Numbered from the stretch's first letter, positions 10,821-21,208 are shown. The stretch is 64,000 bases of DNA from Rhizobium sp. GN54 (GCF_021026345.1 NZ_JAJNCZ010000011.1:62001-126000); one strand, 5' to 3'. Numbers and translations are program-made. Notes: a model not told the origin generated them from the sequence alone.

Positions 10821-12137
10821 TCACTGTAGTCGATAAGCGCCCGGAAACACAATGTCTTGATCGACGAGGATGTTCAGCTGGTACCCCGCTCGGACTTCGA
10901 GCGTGGGCTGGACGCTGAGATTGCGGCTGATGGTTTGTTCGGCGATGCGGCCAAAGCTCTCGGCGAAATTCCGCCTCGCCGCATCGGAGGCCGTATCCTG
11001 GGTGGCCAGCGTCGAACTTTCGGGTATGGACGCGTCGACCCCGGTTCCGATCAGAGCGATCAGTGCCGCCGAGCCGAATGTTCTCCAATAGTGGTTGTTC
11101 ACCTTGTCTTGGAAACCGCCATAGCCTTGTGCATCCGTTCCCGCCATGCCGCCAATCTGCAGCGTGGAGCCGTTTGGGAAGATGATATCGGTCCAGATGA
11201 CGAGAACTCGGCTTTGACCGAACGATACCTTGCTGTCGTAGCGCCCGAATAGCTTCGCTCCTTGCGGGATCAGCAGGCGATGCCCGGTCGCACTGTCGTA
11301 GACGTTTTGACTGACCTGGGCTGTGATACGACCGGGCAGGTCCGAATTGATGCCTGATATCAACGTTGCCGGAATGACCGAACCCCGCTTTAGTTCATAC
11401 GGCGACTGCTGCGGCACGACACGATTTGGGAGATATCCGAGTTCCTTGAGATCGGCGTTGAAGAAATCCTCCTTGGAGGATTGTCCGTTCGGATCGGCAT
11501 TCTGCCCGCCGAGACCGGCCCGCAACGCGGCGGCATAAAGATCAGAGGTAGCGCCGGCGGTCGTTGATGATGGCGTGTTTGTCGTCGTTCCGGCTGAGGT
11601 GATCTCGTCAGCTCTCGCTTCGAGCTTGCTGCGATCGATGGCAAGCGGCGCGTCATAGGCTGCGTCATTCGCCTGCAGCCGGGCCATGCGCTGGCGATGC
11701 CGCTCACGCAGATACTGCTCCTGTTGTTCGCGCTCGAGCCGTGCGCGCCAGACCTCTTCGTTTTCTAGTTCCTGCCCGCGCTGCTGTTCCTGGTTTTGTC
11801 CCGGTTGGGGCGTGAAGGGATTGTTCGCCTTCTCTTCCTGTTTGGTCTCGGTGGGTGTCGCTTGGAACGTGGTCTGCTGTTGCGGCTCGCCGATGATGCC
11901 GTCGGTTACGCCGCGCTTGATCTGATCGGCGAAGGTCGATGCCGGATTACCCGAACTTGTCTCCGGACCGCTGTCCTTTCCGAAATAGAGTCCACGGGAG
12001 GAGAGCCCGTAGAAAATCACGCCCAGGAAAGCGATGACTAGCACCATCACCACGACAATCGGCAGGCGGTTGATCCGCTTGAGCCCAGATTCGGCTTCGG
12101 CATTTGCGGCGCCGCCAAGTTGCAAGGATTGGACCAT
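10821..12137 (-). CDS. trbI: conjugal transfer protein TrbI (VirB10-like)
   Basis: This 438-residue protein is the VirB10-type inner-to-outer membrane core component of the mating-pair channel. A single membrane helix lies at about residues 26-46 (PIVVVMVLVIAFLGVIFYGL), followed by a long low-complexity, Gln/Glu-rich periplasmic region, and the C-terminal TrbI/VirB10 domain (KRGSVIPATLISGINSDLPG ... GYQLNILVDQDIVFPGAY). Length matches TrbI of Ti plasmids. It is the last gene of the trb operon, 11 bases after trbH. Confidence 0.95.
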   Translation of the reverse strand: MVQSLQLGGAANAEAESGLKRINRLPIVVVMVLVIAFLGVIFYGLSSRGLYFGKDSGPETSSGNPASTFADQIKRGVTDGIIGEPQQQTTFQATPTETKQEEKANNPFTPQPGQNQEQQRGQELENEEVWRARLEREQQEQYLRERHRQRMARLQANDAAYDAPLAIDRSKLEARADEITSAGTTTNTPSSTTAGATSDLYAAALRAGLGGQNADPNGQSSKEDFFNADLKELGYLPNRVVPQQSPYELKRGSVIPATLISGINSDLPGRITAQVSQNVYDSATGHRLLIPQGAKLFGRYDSKVSFGQSRVLVIWTDIIFPNGSTLQIGGMAGTDAQGYGGFQDKVNNHYWRTFGSAALIALIGTGVDASIPESSTLATQDTASDAARRNFAESFGRIAEQTISRNLSVQPTLEVRAGYQLNILVDQDIVFPGAYRLQ

Positions 12138-12148
12138 GATGCTTCCCT

Positions 12149-12625
12149 TCAGCCACGTCGCATCAGCGAGAGCGCGCTTGCCGGCGCAGCACCGCTGGCA
12201 GTCACGGTGTAGGCCCGGCCGAGCTCGACGCTATCGGTCGAAAGACGCGCCAGCACTTGTCCGTCGAAGAGCACGATCACATAGGCGAGCGGGATGATCT
12301 TCGTTCCGTCGTCCGTCTTCTGGTCGGTAACGACGGCATAACCCCATCCTTTGAGTGCTGCTTCGAGCGCCTGCCCGAAGGGCGAGGCGTCCGCCTTCAG
12401 CCCAACTGTCGCCTTGCCGGGTCCGATCTGCTCGGCAAGCCGGCTGACCATATCGTCGGCAATGGCGCTTGCCGCCGGGCCGGAGATTTCCGGCGGCGCG
12501 TTGCTGGCGACGAGACCGTCAGTTCCCATAGACTGGCATCCGGAGAGGAGGATGGCGAAGGTGCCGGCTGCGGCAAGGGCGCGGATGGGGCGCAAGAGGA
12601 GATTGTCGGCAAAGGTTCGCATCAC
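12149..12625 (-). CDS. trbH: conjugal transfer lipoprotein TrbH
   Basis: This 158-residue protein starts with a lipoprotein signal peptide with lipobox LSGC (Cys about 30), so it should be an outer-membrane lipoprotein of the mating channel. The start overlaps the trbG stop by 4 bases. Position between trbG and trbI and size fit TrbH of repABC plasmids. Little else is conserved enough to annotate by motif. Confidence 0.9.
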   Translation of the reverse strand: MMRTFADNLLLRPIRALAAAGTFAILLSGCQSMGTDGLVASNAPPEISGPAASAIADDMVSRLAEQIGPGKATVGLKADASPFGQALEAALKGWGYAVVTDQKTDDGTKIIPLAYVIVLFDGQVLARLSTDSVELGRAYTVTASGAAPASALSLMRRG

Positions 12626-13476
12626 CGTCCTCCCCTTCTGATCGTCACCTTCTCCTGTTTCCAGCCCACGCCCGAGACGAGCACCGCGCGATCGATGTGA
12701 TAATCGACCACCATCATGTCGTTCTTCATGCGGTAGTTGACGATCCGGTTCTGGCCGCCGGATGTCACGAACAGCACCGGCGCATCCTGGCCGGAGATCG
12801 AGCGCGGAAACTGGATGTAGGTTTTCAGGCCGTCGGAATAGACCCGTGACGGCCGCCAGCCCGCTCTTCCCGAGACCGAATATGAGAAGTTGAGCTGCTC
12901 GGCTGGCACGCCGGCGCCTGGAATGGTGCTCGCCTCGAGACGGGCATTGATATCGGCGAGCTTCGCCGAGACGTCCTCCGGATACTCGAAACCGACACGG
13001 GCCATATATTGGCTCGAATGCGACTTGAGCTGGATATGGTAGGTCCGCCGCGACGTCGTCACCACCATCGAGGTGACGAGACCGGGCTCAGACGGCTTGA
13101 CGATGAGGTGGATCGCCTGGCCGTCCGCCGCACCTGATGTCGCCGGCTCGACCTTCCACCGCACAGTGTCGCCAACGAGTACGTCGCGAACGACCTCGCC
13201 TCCCTGAAGCTCGATGTCGCAGACCTGCAGAGGTGAGCAGACGACCGACGGTTGAACCTCGCCGTAAAGAAAGATCACCTTGCCGTCGGCGCCCTTGGTC
13301 ACGAGACCACGCGATCCGCGCCACTGGCCGGAGATGCTCACGCCCTTCGCCTCATTGGCTGTGACGCCGTCGGCCGCAACGGCATCGAGAGGTGCAAGGG
13401 CGGAGAACGCCAGCGCCGCTGATATGATGGCGCTGGCAGTCAGCATGGCCGAATAGTTCTCAAGTCGGATATTCAT
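12622..13476 (-). CDS. trbG: conjugal transfer protein TrbG (VirB9-like)
   Basis: This 284-residue periplasmic and outer-membrane core protein carries an N-terminal signal peptide ([12 protein letters not shown]) and a VirB9/CagX-type C-terminus with [22 protein letters not shown] and [23 protein letters not shown] chose the ATG at 13476, 16 bases after the trbF stop with an AAGG site; a longer frame to 13527 would overlap trbF. It forms the outer-membrane core complex with TrbI and TrbH. Confidence 0.93.
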   Translation of the reverse strand: MNIRLENYSAMLTASAIISAALAFSALAPLDAVAADGVTANEAKGVSISGQWRGSRGLVTKGADGKVIFLYGEVQPSVVCSPLQVCDIELQGGEVVRDVLVGDTVRWKVEPATSGAADGQAIHLIVKPSEPGLVTSMVVTTSRRTYHIQLKSHSSQYMARVGFEYPEDVSAKLADINARLEASTIPGAGVPAEQLNFSYSVSGRAGWRPSRVYSDGLKTYIQFPRSISGQDAPVLFVTSGGQNRIVNYRMKNDMMVVDYHIDRAVLVSGVGWKQEKVTIRRGGR

Positions 13477-13492
13477 GTTCGGGCCATGCCTT

Positions 13493-14170
13493 TCAAAGCT
13501 GCGCAGTCCAGTCGAAGTCCCTGACATAGAGACCGATGGGGTTAAGACGGATGACCCCCTCGTCCTGCGGCGGCGTGAGGGTTACGGTGGCGATGCCGCG
13601 AAAGCGGCGGGTGGCTGTCTCCTTGCCGCGGCGATCGCGCTCGAACTCGGTCCAATCGACCTGATAGGACTGGTTCGAGAGCGCGACGATATTGTTGACC
13701 TCGACAGCGACCGTGGCGGCCTTCGCCATCTCGAAGGGCGAATTGGAGCGGAACCAGGCATTGACCTTCTCTGTCGCCGGATCCGAGGTCCGGAGCAGGC
13801 CGTAGGTCCGGTCGATATATTGCTTTTGCACCACCGCATCCGGCGTCACGCTCCGGAAATTCGAGACGAAGCTGCCGAGCGTGGCGCGCACCACACGCGG
13901 ATCGGCATATTCGATCTGCTGCGGGAAGCCGGCATCGGAGGCCGTTCCGAGCTTGTCGACCTCGACGATATAGGGAACGAGTTTCACCTGCGTGCTTTGG
14001 TAGAGCGCGTAAGTGAAGCCGATCACTGCCATCACCATGCCGGTGACGCCGACGATGCGCCAGGCCGCGGCCGCCTTCACATAGGAGCCATAGCGCTCGT
14101 TCCATTCGTTGCGCGCCGCGAGATAGGGATTGGCAATATAGGGATTATCTGGCGGGTTGCGTCCAGCCAT
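13493..14170 (-). CDS. trbF: conjugal transfer protein TrbF (VirB8-like)
   Basis: This 225-residue bitopic inner-membrane protein has the conserved N-terminus [18 protein letters not shown], one membrane helix ([16 protein letters not shown]) and the NTF2-like VirB8/TrbF periplasmic domain. VirB8-type proteins organise the assembly of the mating channel. It follows trbL directly in the operon. Confidence 0.95.
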   Translation of the reverse strand: MAGRNPPDNPYIANPYLAARNEWNERYGSYVKAAAAWRIVGVTGMVMAVIGFTYALYQSTQVKLVPYIVEVDKLGTASDAGFPQQIEYADPRVVRATLGSFVSNFRSVTPDAVVQKQYIDRTYGLLRTSDPATEKVNAWFRSNSPFEMAKAATVAVEVNNIVALSNQSYQVDWTEFERDRRGKETATRRFRGIATVTLTPPQDEGVIRLNPIGLYVRDFDWTAQL

Positions 14171-14184
14171 GCGTTCTCAGCCTT

Positions 14185-15381
14185 CTACTTGGTGTCGTTG
14201 ATGGGTGGGGGCGGAGGTGACGGTGTTGGTCGGCCCGACTGACGCGACTGGTCGAGCTTGGCGTTGGCAAGGCCGAGCAGCGACCCGGCATAGGCACCGG
14301 GAGACGCGATCGCCTTTTCCTTGGCTGCCGATCCGGCAGCCCATCCCGCGCTTCCAATGCCGGACGCCATACCGCGAAGTGCCGCTCCCGCCATCGAAGA
14401 GCCCCCTGCCCGCGCCGAGCTTGCCGTCTGCGCCCCTTTCGTTGCAGCACGTGCGCCGAGGAACGCCCCGCCGGCTGCAAAGGTCGCGGCTTGGCCGCCG
14501 TGGCGGATCGCTTCCATGCCGCCGGCGATGGAGGCGCCCTGGACCACGCCCTGCAGGATCGGCGGCACATACATGGCGATCACGAAGACCACGACTGAGA
14601 TGCCAGCGATCGCAAGTGTGGTGATGAACTGCTCGGATGTGGCCGTCGGCGCCTCGGCCAAGCCCAGCAGAATGTCGGACCCGATTTTGGCGATCATCAC
14701 CAGTGCCATCAGCTTCATGCCGACGGAGAAGGCGTAGACCAGATATTTGACGGAAAAGTCCTTGGTGAAGGACGAGCCACCGAGACCCAGCATGATCATT
14801 CCGGCAAGCAGGCCGACATACATCTCGACCATGACGGCGACGAAAATCGCGGCGACCAACGAGAAGCATACGACGACCACGACCATGGCGAAGACGGCGG
14901 CGATCGCCAGAGCATTGTCCTCCCACAGACCAAACTTTGCCTGTTCGGACATCTTGGTCGCGACCCGGATGCCCGCGTCGAAGATGTTTGCCGGTGAGGC
15001 CGAGCCACCGCCGGCGCCAATTTGGTAGAGGCTATCGACCACGGCTTTGGCGAAGGACGGCCCCTGGTCCAGGATGAAGGCGAAGAGGCCGATGAACATG
15101 ATCCTCCGCACGAGCTCGGCAAACCAGCTGTCGAGCGAGGCCGCGTTGATCGCCAGCCATACCGCGGCAATCCCGATCTCGATGCCGGCGAGGATCCAGA
15201 ACAGCGAACGCGCCGCGTTCATCACAGTCGTCTCCCAACCTTTCGCGGCCGTGACGACAGAGTTTTCCAGTGTGGTCAGAACCGAACCCTGTTGGGCAAG
15301 GGCCGGTGTCGTCGCCAGCAGGATGAGGCCGATCGAAATGAACGAAAGCTCCAGCTTCCGGGAGGGGTGGACGATCACCAT
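14185..15381 (-). CDS. trbL: conjugal transfer membrane protein TrbL (VirB6-like)
   Basis: This 398-residue polytopic protein has a signal-like N-terminus (LLATTPALAQQG), several hydrophobic segments in the middle, and an Ala/Gly-rich tail ending in a run of prolines. This matches TrbL, the VirB6-type inner-membrane channel component. Its start overlaps the end of trbK by 7 bases. Confidence 0.94.
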   Translation of the reverse strand: MVIVHPSRKLELSFISIGLILLATTPALAQQGSVLTTLENSVVTAAKGWETTVMNAARSLFWILAGIEIGIAAVWLAINAASLDSWFAELVRRIMFIGLFAFILDQGPSFAKAVVDSLYQIGAGGGSASPANIFDAGIRVATKMSEQAKFGLWEDNALAIAAVFAMVVVVVCFSLVAAIFVAVMVEMYVGLLAGMIMLGLGGSSFTKDFSVKYLVYAFSVGMKLMALVMIAKIGSDILLGLAEAPTATSEQFITTLAIAGISVVVFVIAMYVPPILQGVVQGASIAGGMEAIRHGGQAATFAAGGAFLGARAATKGAQTASSARAGGSSMAGAALRGMASGIGSAGWAAGSAAKEKAIASPGAYAGSLLGLANAKLDQSRQSGRPTPSPPPPPINDTK

Positions 15382-15605
15382 CGCGGTTTCATCTCCTGCC
15401 CGCCACGGACGTTGCGATCCGGATCACCGCTGAAGAACTTTTCCCGATGTTCACGGCGTTCCACATCGGAGGTGGTTCGCGTAGCGGCTGCGCCGGATCC
15501 GGACACGGGGGCCGGGCGGAGTTGGACCATGTTCCAGGTGACGATGCCGGCGCCGAGTGCGGCCAGCCCCGCCAAGACGAGGATGATAATCAGACGCGGG
15601 CTCAC
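15375..15605 (-). CDS. trbK: TrbK-like small protein (entry exclusion)
   Basis: This 76-residue protein has a single N-terminal hydrophobic segment (LIIILVLAGLAALGAGIVTW) and a short polar tail. It sits between trbJ and trbL with 4- and 7-base overlaps, the place of trbK in Ti and symbiotic plasmids, where the product contributes to entry exclusion. Its tail (REKFFSGDPDRNVRGGQEMKPRW) resembles the tail of TrbJ just upstream (REQFFNGTERDIRGGQTMEPRW), suggesting a local duplication. Confidence 0.85.
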   Translation of the reverse strand: MSPRLIIILVLAGLAALGAGIVTWNMVQLRPAPVSGSGAAATRTTSDVERREHREKFFSGDPDRNVRGGQEMKPRW

Positions 15606-16411
15606 CAGCGTGGCTCCATGGTCTGGCCGCCGCGGATGTCACGCTCGGTCCCGTTGAAGAACTGCTCGCGACGCGCCTGGGCCAAGTCCTTCTGTGCCTG
15701 CTCGGACTGAAACCACGTTCCCATCATGGTCATCTGCTGTGAGACGAGGCCCCGCAACTTCTGCATCTGCGCAACCTGTTGGGCGGCGATCTGGTGTCCG
15801 ACCTGCAGCGCCTTCATCTGGCCATCCGCCGACTCCGACATCGAGCGCAGCGACGACATCGCGCTCTCCTCGCTCGAGAACTGGTCGGCGGTCAGGTTCG
15901 CTGCCTTCAGCGTCCCGGCGATCGTGTCGCGGTTGGTGTCGGACCAGTTCTGATAGGTCGTGGAAAAGCTCGCCCCATCCGGCAGATTGCTCTTCATCTC
16001 CGAGAAACTCTGGAAACGCTGCTTCAGCACGTCATCGATATTGCCCATCGAGAAGGCGACGCCCTGTCCCTGGGCCACGACGTTCTGCAGGCTTTTCAGG
16101 TCGCCTTCGACCTGGCCCCAGATATGGTTCGGAAGCTGGGCCGTGTTCTGCAGGAGATTGTTGTAGATGTTGAGTTGGTTCTGGATCTGCTCGGCAAGCT
16201 GGGAGATCTGGGTGATCTGGTTGTTTACCTGCTCAGCCGATTTGCCGACCAGCGAGACGAGTTCGGCATTGTTGGCGAGCTGTGTCCACTCGGTCGCCTG
16301 CCCAGTGACGCCGCCGGCCTGAGCCCGGACAGGCAGTGTCGTGGAGAGGATGATGGCCGAGATAATTGTGGCGCACGCCATCTTACTTGGCCGGGAAGAA
16401 TGGTTCGGCAT
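15602..16411 (-). CDS. trbJ: conjugal transfer protein TrbJ (VirB5-like)
   Basis: This 269-residue exported protein has a signal peptide ending near LPVRAQA, then long Gln/Asn-rich helices (QVNNQITQISQLAEQIQNQL) typical of TrbJ/VirB5, a minor pilus component. ATG 16411 follows a GGGGGA ribosome site and lies inside the last 29 bases of trbE; a longer frame to 16459 is less likely. Confidence 0.94.
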   Translation of the reverse strand: MPNHSSRPSKMACATIISAIILSTTLPVRAQAGGVTGQATEWTQLANNAELVSLVGKSAEQVNNQITQISQLAEQIQNQLNIYNNLLQNTAQLPNHIWGQVEGDLKSLQNVVAQGQGVAFSMGNIDDVLKQRFQSFSEMKSNLPDGASFSTTYQNWSDTNRDTIAGTLKAANLTADQFSSEESAMSSLRSMSESADGQMKALQVGHQIAAQQVAQMQKLRGLVSQQMTMMGTWFQSEQAQKDLAQARREQFFNGTERDIRGGQTMEPRW

Positions 16412-18851
16412 GGGCGATCCCCCTTTGCTGGAGCCAAGGACAAGGCCATGCGGCCCCATGTTCGGAATGCAGGGCGCGAATGCGCTTCAGATCTTCCTTG
16501 CCGGATGCCCCGACGAAGGAGCGCGCGATGGGCCCGAGCGCCATGTCGAAGAGCCTGCGGCCCTCGGGCGAGACGATGTAGTATTCGCGCTTTGGAAGCG
16601 CCGTCGCGACGATCTCGATCTGCCGTTCGTTGAAGCCGATGCGCTCATAGAACTCTCGCGTGCCGGGCTCGCGGGCAGCTCCATTCGGCAAGCATATTTT
16701 GGTCGGGCAACTCTCCTTCAGCACATCGATGATGCCGGAGCGCTCCGCATCCGAGATCGACTGGGTGGCCAGAACCACGGCGCAATTGGCCTTGCGCAGA
16801 ACCTTCAGCCATTCGCGGATCTTGTCGCGGAAGACGGGATGGCCGAGCATGAGCCAGGCCTCATCGAGGATGATCAGGCTGGGTGCGCCGGTCAGGCGTT
16901 TCTCGATGCGACGGAACAGGTAGGTCAGCACCGGCACGAGATTGCGCTCGCCCATGTTCATCAGTTCCTCGATCTCGAAGCACTGGAACGCGCCGAGCGC
17001 CAGACCATCCTCTTCGGCATCGAGAAGCTGACCCATGGGGCCGTCGACGGTGTAGTGATGCAGCGCGTCCTTGATCTCACGCATCTGCACGCCCGACACG
17101 AAATCCGACATGGACCGCCCGCGCGATTCCGCCATCAGCCCGATCTGCCGGGAGATGGCGTTGCGATGGTCCGGTGTGATGGTCACGCCCTGAAGCGCCA
17201 CCAGGGTCTCGATCCATTCCGACGCCCAGGCGCGGTCGCCATCGGTCGTCAGCTCGGCAAGCGGGCAGAAGGCAAGCGCCCTCCACTCTCCTTCTGCCGA
17301 GGATTCGATATCGCCGCCGATCTGGTAGTGATCGCCATTGACTCCGAGCGTCAGCGGCAGCATCGAGCCGCCCTTGTCGAAGGCGAAGACCTGGGCTTGG
17401 CTGTAGCGCCGAAACTGCGCGGCGGTCAGTGCCAGCAAGGTGGATTTGCCTGAACCGGTCGGCCCGAAGATCAGCGTGTGCCCGACATCATCGACATGCA
17501 GGTTCAGCCGGAACGGCGTCGAGCCACTGGCCACCTGCATCAGCGGCGGCGAGCCAGGCGGATGGAAGGGGCAAGGCGCCGTTGGGCTTCCCGACCAGAC
17601 GCTATTGAGCGGGATAAGATCGGCGAGATTGCGCGTATTGATCAGCGGCTCGCGGATGTTGGCATAGGAAACACCCGGCAGGCTGCCGAGAAAGGCGTCG
17701 GTTGCATTTAGCGTTTCGATCCGTGCGCCGAAACCTTCCGCCTGGATCAGCCGGCGGATCGCCTCGCACTTCTCTTGGCAGCGAGACTGGTCCTCGTCGA
17801 AGAGGACGATGACCGGGGTGTAGTAGCCATAGGCAACGAGTTGTGATGACGCTTCGGCGATCGCGTCCTCGGTCTCCGCCACCATCTGCATGGCGTCCTG
17901 ATCGACGGAGCGGGATTGGGTCTGGAAGAGCTGATCGAAGAAGGGCCTGACTTTCTGCTGCCATTTCTTGCGGGTGCGTTCCAGCTTTCCCCTCGCCTCC
18001 TCGGTATCGAGGAAGACGAAACGCGACGACCAACGATAGGTGAGCGGCATCACGTCAAGGCTGTTCAGGATTCCCGGCCAGCTTTCTGCCGGCAGGCCGT
18101 CGATCGCCACGACACCGAGAAAGCGGTTTTCGACCAAAGGCGTGAGACCGTGCTGCAGCTCGGCCGTCACCAGCCAGTCGAGATACATCGGGATCTCGGG
18201 CAGGCGCACCGGATGGTTCTCGCCGGTGATGCAGAAGCGGATGAACTGGAACAACTCGTCATAGCGGGCGACCCGGAAACCGCCGCGCTCTGTAGTCTCC
18301 CGTGTCATCATCCGGCGGATCGACACGACATTGGCGAGATATTGCTCGACCTCGCGGATCGAGGTCAGAAATGTCTCGAGCGCCTTGTCGGCATAGGTCG
18401 CGGAACGGCTGGTCGCATCGGAATAGACATAGCGCGTGAGCGCCGAGCGCCGCGGCTCGGGCGGCCGCCAGGTCAGGATCATTGCGTGCCGGCTCTCGAA
18501 ATGCCCCCTCTCTTTCTGGAAATGGGCTCGCCGTTCGGCGTCGATCGCCCGCGTGACCAGATCGGGGAAGTGGCAATCGTCCTCGGCCGGATAGTCTCCG
18601 GTCGGAACCCTGATGGCCTCGACCTGGATCATCCAGCCGGAGCCGAGCCGCGACAGGATCGCGTTGATCTGCCGTGACACCTCGTTGCGCTCGGCGTCGG
18701 TCGAGCTCTCGCTGTCCGGCCCTGCGAAATACCAGCCGGCCATCAGCGAGCCGTCCTTGAGGAGGATCACGCCATTGTCGACTAGGCCGGCATAGGGCAC
18801 CAGATCGGCAAAGGACGGACCGGAATGACGAAATGATTTGAGGGCAACCAT
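16383..18851 (-). CDS. trbE: conjugal transfer ATPase TrbE (VirB4-like)
   Basis: This 822-residue cytoplasmic ATPase powers the mating channel and pilus assembly. Walker A (IFGPTGSGKSTLLA) lies near residue 462 and Walker B in SLIILDEAWLMLGHPVFRDK, followed by the VirB4 sensor-like VLATQSISDAERSG. Full length matches VirB4/TrbE proteins. It is 9 bases downstream of trbD. Confidence 0.97.
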   Translation of the reverse strand: MVALKSFRHSGPSFADLVPYAGLVDNGVILLKDGSLMAGWYFAGPDSESSTDAERNEVSRQINAILSRLGSGWMIQVEAIRVPTGDYPAEDDCHFPDLVTRAIDAERRAHFQKERGHFESRHAMILTWRPPEPRRSALTRYVYSDATSRSATYADKALETFLTSIREVEQYLANVVSIRRMMTRETTERGGFRVARYDELFQFIRFCITGENHPVRLPEIPMYLDWLVTAELQHGLTPLVENRFLGVVAIDGLPAESWPGILNSLDVMPLTYRWSSRFVFLDTEEARGKLERTRKKWQQKVRPFFDQLFQTQSRSVDQDAMQMVAETEDAIAEASSQLVAYGYYTPVIVLFDEDQSRCQEKCEAIRRLIQAEGFGARIETLNATDAFLGSLPGVSYANIREPLINTRNLADLIPLNSVWSGSPTAPCPFHPPGSPPLMQVASGSTPFRLNLHVDDVGHTLIFGPTGSGKSTLLALTAAQFRRYSQAQVFAFDKGGSMLPLTLGVNGDHYQIGGDIESSAEGEWRALAFCPLAELTTDGDRAWASEWIETLVALQGVTITPDHRNAISRQIGLMAESRGRSMSDFVSGVQMREIKDALHHYTVDGPMGQLLDAEEDGLALGAFQCFEIEELMNMGERNLVPVLTYLFRRIEKRLTGAPSLIILDEAWLMLGHPVFRDKIREWLKVLRKANCAVVLATQSISDAERSGIIDVLKESCPTKICLPNGAAREPGTREFYERIGFNERQIEIVATALPKREYYIVSPEGRRLFDMALGPIARSFVGASGKEDLKRIRALHSEHGAAWPCPWLQQRGIAHAEPFFPAK

Positions 18852-18860
18852 CGAAAACCC

Positions 18861-19160
18861 TCAGAACTTGCGCCAAGGCGACGACGTCGCGCGATAGAAC
18901 GTCTTGTGAGAGATATGGCGGACATAGACCCGCCGCATCAAAGGATCAGCTTTCGCCATCATGCGCAGTGCCGCGACGGCAATCATCCAGATCGCGAGGC
19001 CGAAGAGCGCCGCGTACCAGGTTAGAACGACGAAGATCAGGATGACGGCGGCAAGGGCAGTCAGCAGCACGAGTTCGCGGTCCGCGCCCATCAGCAGGTT
19101 CGGACGCGATAGCGCCCTGTGTACAGGCGAGCGGGAAAGGTTGGAGCCAGGTTCAGCCAT
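18861..19160 (-). CDS. trbD: conjugal transfer protein TrbD (VirB3-like)
   Basis: This 99-residue inner-membrane protein has a hydrophobic hairpin ([29 protein letters not shown] in two segments) and the family start [25 protein letters not shown] 19160 overlaps the trbC stop by 8 bases; a longer frame to 19304 would lie within trbC. It probably helps TrbE dock at the membrane. Confidence 0.94.
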   Translation of the reverse strand: MAEPGSNLSRSPVHRALSRPNLLMGADRELVLLTALAAVILIFVVLTWYAALFGLAIWMIAVAALRMMAKADPLMRRVYVRHISHKTFYRATSSPWRKF

Positions 19161-19557
19161 GCGCTCCCTCCCCTTCTCTTGAACGTGCGCGCGTCGGCGT
19201 AGCGATGTCGGTCGCTGACGTCGTGTCGACTGCTCCAATTGATGCACCGGTTGCGCCGAACAGGGCGACGATCTGTGTGGAGCCGAGCAGGATCCCGCCG
19301 ACAAGGGCGATGAAGCAAAGTCGCCGCGCGAAATCGTTGAGTTCGCCGCCGAAGATCAGCATGCCGCCGGCGATGGCGACGGCTGCCAGGGCAATAAAGC
19401 CGGCGACGGGTCCGGTGATCGATTGCTGGATCTGCTGCAGCGGCGACTCCCATGGCAGGCCGCCGCCGCCCGAGGAGGCCAGTGCCGGTTCTGCAAGGGT
19501 TAATGCGATGGTGGCGAGGCTCAGGGTGGCGAGTTTTATCCTTGTCTCATGCGGCAT
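19153..19557 (-). CDS. trbC: conjugal pilin TrbC (VirB2-like)
   Basis: The product is a 134-residue propilin with a long signal peptide ending near [10 protein letters not shown] and two hydrophobic helices ([19 protein letters not shown] and [21 protein letters not shown]), the standard VirB2/TrbC layout. I preferred ATG 19557 because an AGGAC site lies 7 bases upstream; ATG 19569 is an alternative. The start lies within the end of trbB. Confidence 0.93.
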   Translation of the reverse strand: MPHETRIKLATLSLATIALTLAEPALASSGGGGLPWESPLQQIQQSITGPVAGFIALAAVAIAGGMLIFGGELNDFARRLCFIALVGGILLGSTQIVALFGATGASIGAVDTTSATDIATPTRARSREGEGAHG

Positions 19558-20518
19558 GGCTGTCCTCATCAATCTGGGCGTAGTGTTCGGTCCGGTAGCG
19601 GGCATTGCTGAATCCCTCGACATGGATCACGTCCCGGACCCGTCTGCCCTTGCCCGTGCGCTCGATGGAAACGACAAGATCGACGGCTTCGCCGATCACC
19701 TCCTGCATCGGCTGCTGGCTCGCTTCCGCCGTCAGCTGCTCCAGCCGGCGGAGTGCTGACATTGCCGTATTGGAATGGATGGTGGTGACGCCTCCGGGAT
19801 GACCGGTATTCCAGGCCTTCAGCAGCGTAAGAGCCGCGCCATCGCGAACCTCGCCAACGATGATGCGGTCGGGTCTGAGACGCATCGTGCTCTTCAGGAG
19901 CCTCGCCATATCGACCGTGTCGGTGGTGTGCAGCGATACGGCATTTTCGGCCGCGCACTGGATCTCGGCGGTATCTTCCAGGATGACCATGCGGTCGTTG
20001 GGCGCCGTTGCGACAATCTCGGCGATCACGGCATTGGCGAGCGTCGTCTTGCCCGATCCGGTTCCGCCTGAAATGACGATGTTCATGCGCGAGGCGATGG
20101 CGCTTCGCAAAACCGATACCTGCGCTTCGGTCATCACCTTCGACGTCACGTAGTCGCCGAGCGGGATGAGCCGCGATGCTCGCCGCCGGATCGTAAACGC
20201 TGGCGCCGATACTACGGGCGGCAGCAACCCCTCGAACCTGTGACCACCGATCGGCAATTCGCCTGAAATGATCGGCCGTTCATCGTCTGCTTCCGATTGC
20301 AGCGCATGGGCGACGCTGCCGATGACGATTTCGGCCGTGGCAGCGCTCATGGCGCCGGCCGGAGCGACCCCATGCCCCAACCGTTCGATGAATAGCCTTC
20401 CGTCGGGATTGAGCATGATCTCGACGACCGTTGCATCGTCGAGTGCGACGCAAAGCTGGTCTCCCAGGGCGTCCTGGAGTTTGCGCACGAGGCGGGGATG
20501 GGAGCGGAGTTGGGTCAC
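19547..20518 (-). CDS. trbB: conjugal transfer ATPase TrbB (VirB11-like)
   Basis: This 323-residue hexameric traffic ATPase carries Walker A ([16 protein letters not shown], near residue 151), the Asp box ([17 protein letters not shown]), a Walker B-like stretch ([16 protein letters not shown]) and the His box ([14 protein letters not shown]). It works with TrbE at the base of the mating channel. The start overlaps the traI stop by 4 bases. Confidence 0.97.
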   Translation of the reverse strand: MTQLRSHPRLVRKLQDALGDQLCVALDDATVVEIMLNPDGRLFIERLGHGVAPAGAMSAATAEIVIGSVAHALQSEADDERPIISGELPIGGHRFEGLLPPVVSAPAFTIRRRASRLIPLGDYVTSKVMTEAQVSVLRSAIASRMNIVISGGTGSGKTTLANAVIAEIVATAPNDRMVILEDTAEIQCAAENAVSLHTTDTVDMARLLKSTMRLRPDRIIVGEVRDGAALTLLKAWNTGHPGGVTTIHSNTAMSALRRLEQLTAEASQQPMQEVIGEAVDLVVSIERTGKGRRVRDVIHVEGFSNARYRTEHYAQIDEDSHAA

Positions 20519-21150
20519 GCGGCGCTCCTGAAGGGGCCGGAACCGTTGCGCACGATTGCCGAGCGGTATCCTGGCGGGCAGACCTGTTCGAAGCTGGCGC
20601 GATCAGCCGGCAGACTGCCCGCGACGGCGACGGTGTTCCCGATCGCAACCGGATTGCCGACGCGGTGCATTGGCCAGCCCGCACGCTTCAGGATACGTTC
20701 AAAACGAAGATCGGTCGCGGTGACGATCTCGCTGTAACCATTCGCCATCGACCATTCGATGATGCCGGCGAACATGGTGAGCGTGACCTGATGGAGGCTA
20801 CCTCCCCTCCCCGCTTTAAGCGACGTGTCGACGCAGAAGCGTGAGCTCTCGGCCATTGCGGCATGGGGGTCGAGCGAACCGCGCTCCAGCAGTTGTGGGA
20901 ATGTCTGCTCCAGCATCGTCGGGCCAGATGCAGGCAGCAGGCGCGCGCAGCCGACGACTTTCTGGTCGGCTGAGATCGCCAGGATGTAGGTTGGGTAGAG
21001 ATCATCGTACTGATCCCGCTCTCCCTGGTCCGTAATCGTGACATCCCATTCCAGGCGGTCGCCAAACACGGCGGCCCGAAGACGGTGCATCTGGTTCAGG
21101 TAGTTGTGGTTGCTTGCGTAGTGGTCGGCCGAGACGCTCAGAATCTGCAT
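20515..21150 (-). CDS. traI: acyl-homoserine lactone synthase TraI (LuxI family)
   Basis: This 211-residue enzyme makes the quorum signal (3-oxo-C8-homoserine lactone in Agrobacterium) from S-adenosylmethionine and acyl-ACP. LuxI invariants are visible: the N-terminal R-x2-F/W region (RLRAAVFGDRLEWDV), the D-x2-D pair (DQYDDLYPTYILA), VGCARLLPASGPTML and ESSRFCVD. Its place as the first gene of the trb operon, beside repA and with tra boxes upstream, is that of Ti and symbiotic plasmids. The regulators TraR and TraM are not in the window, so they must be elsewhere or absent. Confidence 0.97.
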   Translation of the reverse strand: MQILSVSADHYASNHNYLNQMHRLRAAVFGDRLEWDVTITDQGERDQYDDLYPTYILAISADQKVVGCARLLPASGPTMLEQTFPQLLERGSLDPHAAMAESSRFCVDTSLKAGRGGSLHQVTLTMFAGIIEWSMANGYSEIVTATDLRFERILKRAGWPMHRVGNPVAIGNTVAVAGSLPADRASFEQVCPPGYRSAIVRNGSGPFRSAA

Positions 21151-21208
21151 TGTGATCTCCGCATGAACTGGTCAGGCGAAGGAAGATCATCTCGTGCTGC
21201 GTGTGGCT

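Noticed and set aside
10366-11088. 240-codon minus-strand frame overlapping trbI
   Set aside because: It overlaps the well-conserved end of trbI in another frame and its translation is unlike any protein family.
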